From Ketobacter sp. MCCC 1A13808 (GTDB lineage: Bacteria; Pseudomonadota; Gammaproteobacteria; Pseudomonadales; Ketobacteraceae): a DNA stretch of 64,000 nt. The notes below the pieces were generated by a model. The model saw only the letters and a list, made by a program, of their open reading frames with translations. It ran no database searches and was not told where the DNA came from. Shown here one piece after another: positions 30,268 through 38,339 of the stretch; within the stretch, counting starts at the first letter, position 1; each line of letters begins with the position of its first letter. A program made the position numbers and the translations under genes. Location of the stretch: the NCBI RefSeq assembly GCF_009746715.1, contig NZ_VRKW01000019.1, positions 1-64,000 of the forward strand. Direction: 5' to 3'.

Positions 30268-31071
30268 ATGTCTTTGTCACTTTACTACGACACTTTTCGC
30301 TGCACAGGCGATATCGAGCGCCCCCCCGAGCTTTTGTTGGTTCATGGTTGGGGTATGCACAGTCTGGTATGGGATCCGGTGATGCCAGCACTGCTACAAC
30401 GTTTTCAGGTGACTGTGGTGGATTTACCCGGCTTGGGGCGTAGCCCTATGCCGGGCGGAGACTACGACCTGGACTATCTGCTGCGGCATATACTGGCTAT
30501 TGCTCCAGCCCAAGCTGTATGGATGGGCTGGTCGCTGGGTGCCATGGTAGCAATGAAAGCCGCGATCGATTATCCCGGCCGTGTCACCGGGCTGGTGAGC
30601 GTGGCATCGACACCCAGGTTTGTTTCTGACGACCAGTGGTTGGTGGCCGTTAATCCGGAAATTCTGACTGCCTTTTATCAAGTGCTGCTGGAAGACGCAG
30701 AAGGCACGCTCATTCGTTTCCTCTCTTTACAATGCAAGGGCAGCGATACCATTAAGGCCGATATACGTCGGCTCAAGGAGCTGGTGACCTTTCACGGGAT
30801 TCCGGCAAAAAAAGCGTTGCGCTGTGGTTTGGAGATTTTGCAGCAAGTGGATTTGCGCAATGAGTTAAATCAGATTCAATGTCCGGCACTGTATCTTTTT
30901 GGGGAACATGACCACCTGGTTCCTGTGGGGGTCAGCGCTGCAATAACCAAACTGCAACCAGAGGCGGACACGGCGATTATCAAAGGGGTGAGCCATATCC
31001 CGTTTTTATCGGCTCCTGATTTATTTGTGGCGGCTTGCTCAGAATTTTTCAGTGCGCGGAATTTAGGATGA
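30268..31071 (+). CDS. bioH: Pimeloyl-ACP methyl ester esterase
   Basis: BioH removes the methyl group from pimeloyl-ACP methyl ester, freeing the substrate for BioF. It is a 267-residue alpha/beta hydrolase. The oxyanion segment is LLVHGWGMHSLVWD, the nucleophile elbow GWSLG (Ser89), and the other triad members Asp215 (GEHDHLVP) and His243 (GVSHIPFLSAP). It lies between bioF and bioC, as in Pseudomonas. Confidence 0.95.
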   Translation: MSLSLYYDTFRCTGDIERPPELLLVHGWGMHSLVWDPVMPALLQRFQVTVVDLPGLGRSPMPGGDYDLDYLLRHILAIAPAQAVWMGWSLGAMVAMKAAIDYPGRVTGLVSVASTPRFVSDDQWLVAVNPEILTAFYQVLLEDAEGTLIRFLSLQCKGSDTIKADIRRLKELVTFHGIPAKKALRCGLEILQQVDLRNELNQIQCPALYLFGEHDHLVPVGVSAAITKLQPEADTAIIKGVSHIPFLSAPDLFVAACSEFFSARNLG

Positions 31072-31074
31072 GTT

Positions 31075-31860
31075 ATGTCAGTTAACAAGCGCGCTATTGC
31101 AAAGTCATTCAGCCGTGCCGCTACCCGGTACGACAGTGTTGCGCATGTGCAACGCCAAGTGGGGGAGGCGATGTTGTCTTTGCTTGAAAAACAGGGAAAG
31201 TATTATCAGAACGCATTGGATATCGGCTGTGGCACCGGTGCATTAACACGGGCGTTGTCACCTTATGCGGATAGTCTCACGGCTTTGGATATTGCGCCCG
31301 GAATGCTCGCGGTCGCGCAACAGCGTGATCAAGATAAGCGTATTAGTCGGTTTGTCTGTGGCGATGCCGAGCAACTCCCTTTCCCGTCACAATGTTTTGA
31401 CTTGGTGTTCAGTAGTTTTGCATTACAGTGGTGCGATAACCTGTTTCAGGTAGTGACCGACATCCGTGCTTTGTTAAAACCGCAAGGGCGTTTTTTGTTT
31501 TCGTTACCGGTGGACGGGACACTCTGCGAATTAAAGCAAAGCTGGGCGCAGGCGGAAGGCCGTCACAGCCACGTGAATTCTTTTTTACCGGTTGACCAGG
31601 TGCGCTTGGCCTTGCAGCAATCTGAATTTAACATGGTTGCGTTTCAGGAGCGTACAGATCAGGTTTTTTATAAAAGTGTGCGGGAGCTAACGCGCGAATT
31701 GAAAACCTTGGGCGCCCACCAGGTCACTTCCAATCGGACCCCCTCGTTAACTGGAAAACAGACTGTTTTGCGTATGACTGCGGCTTATGAAAGGCTCCGG
31801 ACTGAATCGGGGCAATTGCCTGCCAGTTGGCATTACGTTGTCGTTTGTGTGGAAAAATAA
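31075..31860 (+). CDS. bioC: Malonyl-ACP O-methyltransferase
   Basis: BioC methylates malonyl-ACP with SAM, disguising it so the fatty acid elongation system can build the pimeloyl chain. The 261 residues begin with the family motif NKRAIAKSFSRAATRYDSVA and contain the SAM motif ALDIGCGTGALTRAL (about residues 44-58). The ATG at 31075 is 3 bases after the bioH stop, suggesting coupling. Confidence 0.95.
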   Translation: MSVNKRAIAKSFSRAATRYDSVAHVQRQVGEAMLSLLEKQGKYYQNALDIGCGTGALTRALSPYADSLTALDIAPGMLAVAQQRDQDKRISRFVCGDAEQLPFPSQCFDLVFSSFALQWCDNLFQVVTDIRALLKPQGRFLFSLPVDGTLCELKQSWAQAEGRHSHVNSFLPVDQVRLALQQSEFNMVAFQERTDQVFYKSVRELTRELKTLGAHQVTSNRTPSLTGKQTVLRMTAAYERLRTESGQLPASWHYVVVCVEK

Positions 31861-31863
31861 ATT

Positions 31864-32562
31864 ATGGCTAAAACAAAAGTGTTTTTTATCACGGGCACCG
31901 ATACTGAGGTCGGAAAAACCTACGTGACAGTCGCGTTGCTGAATGCCCTTAAGCAGAAGGGGTTACGGACATTGGCATTGAAACCGATCGCGGCCGGTTG
32001 TGAAGAGCAGGGTGGTGAATGGGTTAACGACGATGCGTTGCAATTACGTCGGGCGATGACAGAGCAATTGCCATACCAGCAAATAAATCCCATTGCGCTG
32101 AAGTCGGCCATTGCGCCTCACCTGGCCGCTCAGCAGGAAGGCAGGCGACTGTCGGCGGATCGATTAACCGGTGTTATTCGCGGTTCGTTGATGACGCCGG
32201 CCGATGTTGCCTTGATTGAAGGGGCTGGTGGTTGGCTGGTGCCACTGAATGAGCGGGAGACGTTGGCGGACTTGGTAGGTCAGCTAGCCATCCCGGTGAT
32301 TCTGGTGGTGGGGGTGCGTTTGGGTTGTCTGAATCATGCCCTGCTAACAGTCCAGTCGATTACCGCGGCGGGCCTCCCGCTTGCTGGCTGGGTGGCGAAT
32401 TGCCTGGATCCTGCAGCGTCGATGGTGTCAGAAAATATTGAAACGTTGGCAGCGCGTATCGATGCGCCTTGTTTGGGTGTGATTCCCCGGCAGACGTCGG
32501 CGAGCGAGTGGGGCGGCGCGGAATTTCTTAATATTGATGGGCTATTAGAAAGTGCACTTTAA
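31864..32562 (+). CDS. bioD: Dethiobiotin synthetase
   Basis: BioD closes the ureido ring of dethiobiotin using ATP and CO2. The 232 residues begin with the P-loop variant FFITGTDTEVGKTYVTVALL (residues 7-26) and include LKPIAAG and the conserved VEGAGG-like segment IEGAGGWLVPL. It ends the operon, 3 bases after bioC. bioA, needed for the step between BioF and BioD, is absent here and must be elsewhere, as is common in pseudomonads. Confidence 0.96.
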   Translation: MAKTKVFFITGTDTEVGKTYVTVALLNALKQKGLRTLALKPIAAGCEEQGGEWVNDDALQLRRAMTEQLPYQQINPIALKSAIAPHLAAQQEGRRLSADRLTGVIRGSLMTPADVALIEGAGGWLVPLNERETLADLVGQLAIPVILVVGVRLGCLNHALLTVQSITAAGLPLAGWVANCLDPAASMVSENIETLAARIDAPCLGVIPRQTSASEWGGAEFLNIDGLLESAL

Positions 32563-32852
32563 GAACCGGATTTAATGCGTGGTTTTCGGTATGGGGCTAC
32601 AGTCCGCCAATTCCGGGGGAATCCTCCCTAACCTGTTTTGATGATTTTCGTTTTTAAAAGCAGCTCTTTACTCCATCGTTGCCGGGTAGATTCCGGCAGT
32701 ACAATATTTGATCTGCTGGTCTATACTGATTAGAACGCCGTTAGACCGCTTTGTATTGGTTCGCTAATGCAGGAGCTCACTGGGCTAGGTCAGCGTGTTA
32801 ACCCGCAGTCGGTATGCGCGGGTCTCAGAATTGTCCGGATGAGGTAAATATT
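32563..32852 (+). other. Intergenic 290 bp after bioD
   Basis: No gene or convincing terminator is visible. TATACT (32722-32727) looks like a -10 box but has no well-placed -35. A sigma-28 (FliA) type box was looked for because the next gene is flagellar-like; none fits. Confidence 0.5.
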
Positions 32853-33086
32853 ATGGCCATCGGCTCCATTATGAACAACGGTGTAATGGGCATCCAAAAA
32901 GGCTATAGCCAGATCAATCAGGCAACAGCCAACATTGCTAAAGTAGCGGTATCAGAAAACCCGACCCGGGATCTGACCGAATCAGCGGTTACAATGATGC
33001 AGGGCAAAGTGCAGGTTGAGGCTTCTGCTAAGGTGCTGCAGACGGCCAGTGACACGATCGGCTCGCTCATTGATATTCAGGCATAA
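32853..33086 (+). CDS. Small flagellar-rod-like protein
   Basis: A 77-residue protein. The N-terminus (MAIGSIMNNGVMGIQKGYSQ) resembles the conserved N-terminal motif of flagellar rod and hook proteins. The C-terminus (QVEASAKVLQTASDTIGSLI) resembles their C-terminal heptad motif (Flg_bbr_C type, EANAKVLQTxDEMLxTLLxI). The two ends are joined with no domain between, so it looks like the coiled ends of an axial protein alone. The start ATG 32853 has GAGG at 32840-32843. It precedes the SprA-like gene by 12 bases, and the pair is likely cotranscribed. Function is unknown. Confidence 0.75.
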   Translation: MAIGSIMNNGVMGIQKGYSQINQATANIAKVAVSENPTRDLTESAVTMMQGKVQVEASAKVLQTASDTIGSLIDIQA

Positions 33087-33098
33087 GCGGTCAAGCTG

Positions 33099-34028
33099 AT
33101 GTTTATTTCTCCTGCTCAAACGAACGCGGCGTATTATAGCGGTGCAGAAAGTGCGACGACCGCAACCGGAGTGGTTCGCGTTAGTGCACGTGGGGCGATT
33201 CCTCCGGTTGAAGCCGCAGAAAAAGATGCGGCTTCCCAGAACCAACAATCTGACTCCCCTGTGGCGAATGGCGCCAGTCCTGCGCCACCATCCGATACTG
33301 AAAAAACAGCGCCGAAGGAACCGTCTTTAAGCAAAGCGGAAGCCGAAAAACAAGCAGAGCAGCAACAGCAGCAGGAAGACCAGGTTATCATTGATCAGCT
33401 TAAGGCTCGTGACCGTGAAGTACGGGTTCACGAGGCGGCTCATGCTGCAGTCGGAGGGCAATATGCGGGTTCTCCCAGTTATGAATTCACACGAGGCCCC
33501 GATGGTAAAAACTACGCTACAGCTGGCGAAGTGGGCATCAGCGTATCGGAGGCCAACGATCCCCAAGCGACTATTGAAAAGGCCAGAGTGATTCAAGCTG
33601 CGGCTTTGGCGCCGGCTCAGCCATCCGCACAGGATCGTCTGGTGGCAGCAGAAGCTGCTCGAATGGAATTGAATGCTCAGGCCGAGCTGCAGCAATTGAA
33701 AGCCCAGGAAGCCGAGCAGTCAGTACGGGAGCGGGAATCAGAAACGGCTGAAAGTGAGTCGGATGATCCTGGCGCGCTCCCGGAAAAACGTGGCGACAAC
33801 TCGTCATCAGTGTATGACGCCAGCCGCGATCAACTTAATTTGTCAGCGGGAGAGGCCGGTTTGGCAGAAGCAAACCCTGCCGCGATAACCTCAGACACTG
33901 AAAGTCAAACTGCCGCTGCGTTTCGAGTCGCGACCGACAACGTCTATTTCCAGCAATTCCGGCAGCAAGGTCCGGTTGATGTGCAGCACCCTTACGGTAA
34001 AAGCGGGCAGTTGCACCTTCTAGCCTGA
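33099..34028 (+). CDS. SprA-related putative metalloprotease (HEAAH)
   Basis: A 309-residue protein with an SprA-related domain (PF12118-like), conserved around DREVRVHEAAHAAVGGQYAG and continuing YEFTRGPDGKNYATAGEVGI. The motif HEAAH (111-115) is an HExxH zinc-protease pattern. The region before it is Ala/Pro/Gln-rich and low complexity (about 20-100, with a QQQQQQ stretch near 88-92). A coiled, Glu-rich stretch (about 185-225) follows, and the tail is disordered. No signal peptide is seen. The pairing with the flagellar-like gene upstream suggests a role in axial-structure assembly or remodelling, but this is inference. Confidence 0.75.
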   Translation: MFISPAQTNAAYYSGAESATTATGVVRVSARGAIPPVEAAEKDAASQNQQSDSPVANGASPAPPSDTEKTAPKEPSLSKAEAEKQAEQQQQQEDQVIIDQLKARDREVRVHEAAHAAVGGQYAGSPSYEFTRGPDGKNYATAGEVGISVSEANDPQATIEKARVIQAAALAPAQPSAQDRLVAAEAARMELNAQAELQQLKAQEAEQSVRERESETAESESDDPGALPEKRGDNSSSVYDASRDQLNLSAGEAGLAEANPAAITSDTESQTAAAFRVATDNVYFQQFRQQGPVDVQHPYGKSGQLHLLA

Positions 34029-34458
34029 GCCTGCATTGTGCGCACGCAGCGTCCCTATCTTTCCTATTAATTTAAAAACTTTTTTATTGCGCTCAATTGG
34101 CTCAATCATTGCTCGCATGACGGGGGTAGTTTGCTAAATTTCGGCCAACAAGTGGCCTTACTCGGCCAATATCTGTATGAAAAGTGTAAAACAACATTGA
34201 CGAATTAAAACAATTGTTTGAAACTTCTGTTTGTCAGTGTTGAGCGTTGGAATGCGAAGGCCGGGTTTGACTTCGGGGTCACGAAAAATTCTAACGCTCG
34301 TTTGAATAGTTCGGGTACCATGCTTTCCCCGAATGTTTTGGTGCAAGCCTGCATCAATGATACAGTTTTCACTGGATTTCCATGCTTGGTTGAAGCCAGC
34401 CAAGCCGAATGTTGTTCAACATGCCTGCAGACGCATACGGGCAAACGAGGATTTAACC
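34029..34458 (+). promoter_or_regulatory. 430-bp upstream region of the acyl-CoA dehydrogenase with a PsrA-like site
   Basis: No gene is supported here. The 12-bp palindrome AAACAATTGTTT (34208-34219), read as AAAAC-N4-GTTTG (34207-34220), resembles the published Pseudomonas PsrA consensus (G/C)AAAC-N2-4-GTTT(G/C) with one mismatch. PsrA is a fatty-acid-responsive repressor of beta-oxidation genes. TTGACG at 34198-34203 overlaps the left flank, but no clear -10 follows. The site is about 240 bp before the start codon, so a long leader would be needed. Confidence 0.4.
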
Positions 34459-36261
34459 ATGCCAGAATATAAAGCTCCCAGACGAGATATACAGTTTGTA
34501 TTGCACGAAGTTCTGAAGTTGGAAGAGCATTACAAAGCGCTGCGTGGCGATGAGGAAGTTAATCGTGATTTGATTGATGCCATTCTGGAAGAAGGCGCTA
34601 AGTTCTGCGAAAACGAGTTGGCGCCCTTGAATCGCAATGGCGATGAAGAAGGTTGTGGCTTTGAGAACGGCCAGGTCACAACTCCAAAAGGTTTTAAAGA
34701 GGCGTATCAAAAATACATCGAGGGTGGATGGCCAGCACTTAGCGCATCTATTGAAGATGGTGGCCAGGGCTTGCCGAATTCATTGGGAATTATGATCAGT
34801 GAAATGGTGGGTACTGCGAATTGGTCCTGGGGAATGTATCCCGGACTCAGCCATGGCGCAATTAAAACGCTGGAATCGCATGGTACTCCTGAGCAAAAAG
34901 AGCGGTTTTTGACTCGGTTGATATCCGGAGAATGGACCGGAACCATGTGTTTAACCGAATCACACTGTGGAACGGATTTGGGAATTTTGCGCACGAAAGC
35001 GGAGCCCAATGCCGACGGCTCTTACAGCATTACCGGAAACAAAATATTTATTTCGGCGGGTGACCACGACATGGTGGATAATATTATTCACATTGTATTG
35101 GCGCGCTTACCGGATGCGCCCAAAGGCACCAAGGGCATTTCTTTGTTCATTGTACCTAAAGTAAATGTCGGCGAAGACGGTACCTTGGGTGAAGCCAACG
35201 GAGTGACCTGCGGCTCTATCGAACACAAAATGGGAATCAAAGCCTCAGCCACTTGTGTGCTGAACTTCGAAGGCGCGAAAGGGTATCTGATCGGCCCCCC
35301 TAATCGCGGTCTGAACTGCATGTTCACTTTTATGAATACAGCGCGTATCGGAACTGCGTTGCAGGGCGTCTCGGCTGCGGAAGGTTCATTCCAGGGTGCA
35401 TTGGCGTACGCAAAAGATCGTTTAGCCATGCGCTCATTAAGCGGACCTAAGGCACCGGATAAAGAAGCTGACCCGATCATTGTTCATCCGGATGTTCGTC
35501 GCATGCTGTTGACCCAGAAGGCTTTTGCTGAAGGCGGTCGTGCAATGTTGTATTACCTGTCCATGCAGGGTGACGTGGTTGAGCATGCTGAAGACGAAGA
35601 AGCGAAAAAACTGGCCGATGACTTGATGGCATTTTTGACCCCGATTGCGAAAGCCTTTTGTACAGAAGCCGGTCTGGAAGCCGCCAATCATGGTGTACAA
35701 GTATTTGGTGGTCACGGTTTTATCCGGGAATGGGGTATGGAGCAAATTGTTCGCGACACCCGCATCTCCACGTTGTATGAAGGCACTACCGGTATCCAGG
35801 CCCTGGATTTATTAGGGCGTAAAGTGATGTTGACGCAGGGCGCGTTACTCAAAAACTTCACCAAGATCGTTCACAAATTCTGCAAAGAAAATGCAGATAA
35901 CGAATCTATGGCGGAGTTTATCGCGCCTTTGTCAGCGGTTAACAAAGAATGGGGTGACGTGACAACTCAGATTGGCATGCGGGCGATGGCCAATCAGGAA
36001 GAAATTGGCGCTGCTGCAGTGGATTATCTAATGTACAGCGGTTACATCACGTTAGCCTATTTTTGGGCCTTGATGGCCAAGTCCGCCCAAGAGCAGTTGG
36101 CTGCCGGTAGCAGTGACGTTGGTTTCTATACCGCGAAAGTTCAGACAGCCCGTTTTTATTTTAAGCGTATCCTGCCGCGCACCAAAGCGCACGTTGAAAC
36201 ACTTAACGGCGGCATAGATAGTTTGATGGAGATGGAAGAAGATAATTTCGGCTTCTATTGA
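34459..36261 (+). CDS. Acyl-CoA dehydrogenase, DmdC-type long form
   Basis: An FAD-dependent acyl-CoA dehydrogenase of 600 residues, of the type that includes 3-methylmercaptopropionyl-CoA dehydrogenase (DmdC) and many Pseudomonas FadE-like enzymes. The start is ATG 34459 (MPEYKAPRRDIQFVLHEVLK), with GAGG at 34447-34450. Visible features are TGTMCLTESHCGTDLGILRT in the FAD/substrate site, VFGGHGFIREWGMEQIVRDT, and the catalytic base Glu441 in LYEGTTGIQ. The C-terminal extension (about 470-600) is the added domain of this subfamily. Substrate chain is unknown; aromatic, branched or thio-acyl substrates are possible. Confidence 0.9.
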   Translation: MPEYKAPRRDIQFVLHEVLKLEEHYKALRGDEEVNRDLIDAILEEGAKFCENELAPLNRNGDEEGCGFENGQVTTPKGFKEAYQKYIEGGWPALSASIEDGGQGLPNSLGIMISEMVGTANWSWGMYPGLSHGAIKTLESHGTPEQKERFLTRLISGEWTGTMCLTESHCGTDLGILRTKAEPNADGSYSITGNKIFISAGDHDMVDNIIHIVLARLPDAPKGTKGISLFIVPKVNVGEDGTLGEANGVTCGSIEHKMGIKASATCVLNFEGAKGYLIGPPNRGLNCMFTFMNTARIGTALQGVSAAEGSFQGALAYAKDRLAMRSLSGPKAPDKEADPIIVHPDVRRMLLTQKAFAEGGRAMLYYLSMQGDVVEHAEDEEAKKLADDLMAFLTPIAKAFCTEAGLEAANHGVQVFGGHGFIREWGMEQIVRDTRISTLYEGTTGIQALDLLGRKVMLTQGALLKNFTKIVHKFCKENADNESMAEFIAPLSAVNKEWGDVTTQIGMRAMANQEEIGAAAVDYLMYSGYITLAYFWALMAKSAQEQLAAGSSDVGFYTAKVQTARFYFKRILPRTKAHVETLNGGIDSLMEMEEDNFGFY

Positions 36262-36289
36262 TACACACGGTTTCCCTCTGTAGTCCTTT

Positions 36290-36314
36290 GCCCGCACACA
36301 AGCGGGCTTTTTTT
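36290..36314 (+). terminator. Terminator of the acyl-CoA dehydrogenase gene
   Basis: GCCCGC (36290-36295) pairs with GCGGGC (36302-36307) across a 6-base loop and is followed by seven T's (36308-36314). Confidence 0.88.
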
Positions 36315-36331
36315 CTACAGAAACGATTGCC

Positions 36332-36376
36332 AAATAAAAAAGGTTCAATGAAAATTCCATTGAACCTTTTTTATTT
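36332..36376. terminator. 19-bp stem bidirectional terminator
   Basis: AAATAAAAAAGGTTCAATG (36332-36350) is exactly complementary to 36358-36376 across a 7-base loop. The flanking A and T runs let it act in both directions; it lies 14 bases after the stop of the minus-strand gene at 36391. Confidence 0.93.
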
Positions 36377-36390
36377 CACCTGTGCTGAAC

Positions 36391-37797
36391 CTATTTTACC
36401 AAGTCAGTCCATCCACCAGAGCTATCATTGTCTCCGAAACTGCCAAATTCATCGTCGTCCACCTCGGCGTCATCAGGAACATCTTCAAGTGACGCGGCCT
36501 TGCGTGCTTCTTCTGCAGCTTGTTTTCGGGCGATTTCAGCTTGCTTTCGTTTCTCTGCTTCTTGTTTTGCTTGCTCTTCGGCGAGTTGTTGACGCTCTTT
36601 TTCCAGCTGGGTTTGTCGGGCGGTTTCTTGTTTCGCCTTATCTTGCTGTTGACCGTAAGCCGCTTTCTGCTTTTTGATGTTGGCTGCAGTCGCTGTTTGG
36701 CAGCGTTCAGTAGAATTCATTAATTTGGAAAATTGCTGGCTGGAAGTCCAGCTTGAATACTGTTTAACCGTCCCCAATAACTTGCTATCGCTTGTGATTT
36801 TGCGTTTTTGGGTGGCTGACTGATTGTAGGCGCTTTCCGCTTTTGAAACGTCGGCATCTCCAGTAAAGCGGATGCTGGATTTGGCGGCAGCATCGCAAGC
36901 GTTTTGTGCCTCTGTCAGCACGGCAATACCCTCAAGAATATCTTTCTCCAGCGCGCGCTTGTTTTTAATTGCCGTCCGTATAAATTCAGAGGTCTGGCCC
37001 TCACAGCTTGCAGCTGAATCAACTTGTTTTTTCAGTTCCTGGCTTTGTGTGCGATTGGGCTGCTGCTCCATAATCGTAAAAGCCTCTGCATTTTGCCGTG
37101 CGCTTTTCTTGGCTTTTGCCGATTCGTTCATAAGCGTGTTGACGTCATCTAACTTGTTCAGATTAAAGTTCGGTGACGAAATCATTGTGCGGGCAGCCTG
37201 GCATTGCTTATTTACTTCCTGGTAACCGCTAATAGCGAGGTTGAATTTATCAACCACCAGCTGCTCTTCGCGCATCGCTTCAGCCAGCTTTTCTTCAACC
37301 CGTGCACAAGAGCGGATTTTAGAAGACAGTGCAAAGACTTCCATGATGCTGTCTGTAATGATCATGGCATCATCGCGATGACGTTTGTATTCGGTCATGT
37401 TGGTGTTCGCATTCTGCACGTCACCATTTTTCAACGCATCTTTTGCCGTGTCACAATAAGTAAAGCCTTTCTCCAAAATCGGGGTTGCTTCTGCGCGCTT
37501 GATATTAACTTCTACCCGCTCGCAATATCGCAAATTGGAATCCATATCCCGCTGCGTTGTGGTCGTAATAGAGGGGTCAATGGATCTTGCTCGATTCAGG
37601 TGTTTCAGGTAACCGTCAAATTTTCGTTTTGCCGCCTGTAAGTTAGTACTGCGTAACGTATTCGCTTCAGTGCATTCTTTGTAGCCCTTAATGTATTCAT
37701 TTACCGCATCGTCAAAAGTGTCAGCGAATGCTAGACCCGGAAGCAATAACAAGTAGGTTAGGGTAATGCTGAATGTAAGTTGCGTTTTAACCTTCAT
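36391..37797 (-). CDS. Periplasmic protein with four cysteine-bracketed helical repeats, unknown function
   Basis: I do not recognise this 468-residue protein. It has a signal peptide (MKVKTQLTFSITLTYLLLLP then GLAFA-DT). The mature part is predicted almost all helical. It holds eight cysteines at 42/92, 115/164, 199/265 and 301/366: four pairs with in-pair spacings of 50, 49, 66 and 65, separated by 23, 35 and 36. The first cysteine of most pairs is in a C-x2-A context and the second often in C-x2-V/T, so the protein looks like four helical-hairpin repeats closed by disulfides. A Gln/Lys/Glu/Ala-rich coiled coil follows (about 385-440), then an acidic Asp/Glu tail (about 441-457). Disulfides and fold are inference. 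Confidence 0.75.
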   Translation of the reverse strand: MKVKTQLTFSITLTYLLLLPGLAFADTFDDAVNEYIKGYKECTEANTLRSTNLQAAKRKFDGYLKHLNRARSIDPSITTTTQRDMDSNLRYCERVEVNIKRAEATPILEKGFTYCDTAKDALKNGDVQNANTNMTEYKRHRDDAMIITDSIMEVFALSSKIRSCARVEEKLAEAMREEQLVVDKFNLAISGYQEVNKQCQAARTMISSPNFNLNKLDDVNTLMNESAKAKKSARQNAEAFTIMEQQPNRTQSQELKKQVDSAASCEGQTSEFIRTAIKNKRALEKDILEGIAVLTEAQNACDAAAKSSIRFTGDADVSKAESAYNQSATQKRKITSDSKLLGTVKQYSSWTSSQQFSKLMNSTERCQTATAANIKKQKAAYGQQQDKAKQETARQTQLEKERQQLAEEQAKQEAEKRKQAEIARKQAAEEARKAASLEDVPDDAEVDDDEFGSFGDNDSSGGWTDLVK

Positions 37798-38339
37798 GTA
37801 TGCACCTGCTTTGTGCCTCTAGACTTAACTTGAGTAGTGAGCGTTGTGATCCGGACGGGTGTTATCACGAGCCGTGAATAAAACCATCATGAGTTCCATC
37901 TAAACCAATGAAATAACTGGATATTGCCTCCTTGACTAATTAAATATAGTCGAACTTTGGTCGCTGTTATAGGTTGAACGCTTTATTTGTGCAGAAATTG
38001 GCATGTGCTGGCCTGATCAGAATACAAAGTGGCCAACTACAATTACGCGACCCATAGATCAGTTTCCCAAAGCCGAGCAGCCAACACAAGGCTAAGTCTT
38101 TGTTATACATTTGATAAGTGAATTAGGTTGAAGCGGGCCGGGATCGCGGATTCCCATGGGTGTTAATAGCTTGTCCAGATGTGGTCATGCGGGGAGCGTA
38201 TTAGCTCAAATTTCACCTAAATTCACCGTTTAGTTTTCGGACAATTGTGGCATAATGTGCGGCCTCTTTACTAAGGGGGCGACGTTTTGGGTCGTTTTAT
38301 GTTCGGGAATGACCTTGAGTCCGGGGAGAATACTCTAAT
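37798..38339. other. 542-bp intergenic region
   Basis: Divergent promoters are expected here. An inverted repeat GACTA (37934-37938) and TAGTC (37947-37951) flanks an AT-rich core. On the plus side CATAAT (38251-38256) could be a -10 box, but the -35 candidate TTTAGT (38229-38234, 16-base spacing) is poor. GACAATTGTGG overlaps the spacer. No open frame, tRNA or other RNA gene was recognised. Confidence 0.4.

Noticed and set aside
32655-32688. Sigma-28 (FliA) promoter before the flagellar-like gene
   Set aside because: TAAA and GCCGGGTA occur, but the spacing is 22 bases instead of about 15, and the -10 differs.
34333-34458. Longer N-terminus for the acyl-CoA dehydrogenase (from 34333)
   Set aside because: The upstream part has no family match, whereas ATG 34459 gives the known start MPEYKAP with a ribosome binding site.
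37924-37933. Strong AAGGAGG on the minus strand upstream of 36391-37797, suggesting a small extra gene
   Set aside because: No start codon at a workable distance opens a frame of useful length.
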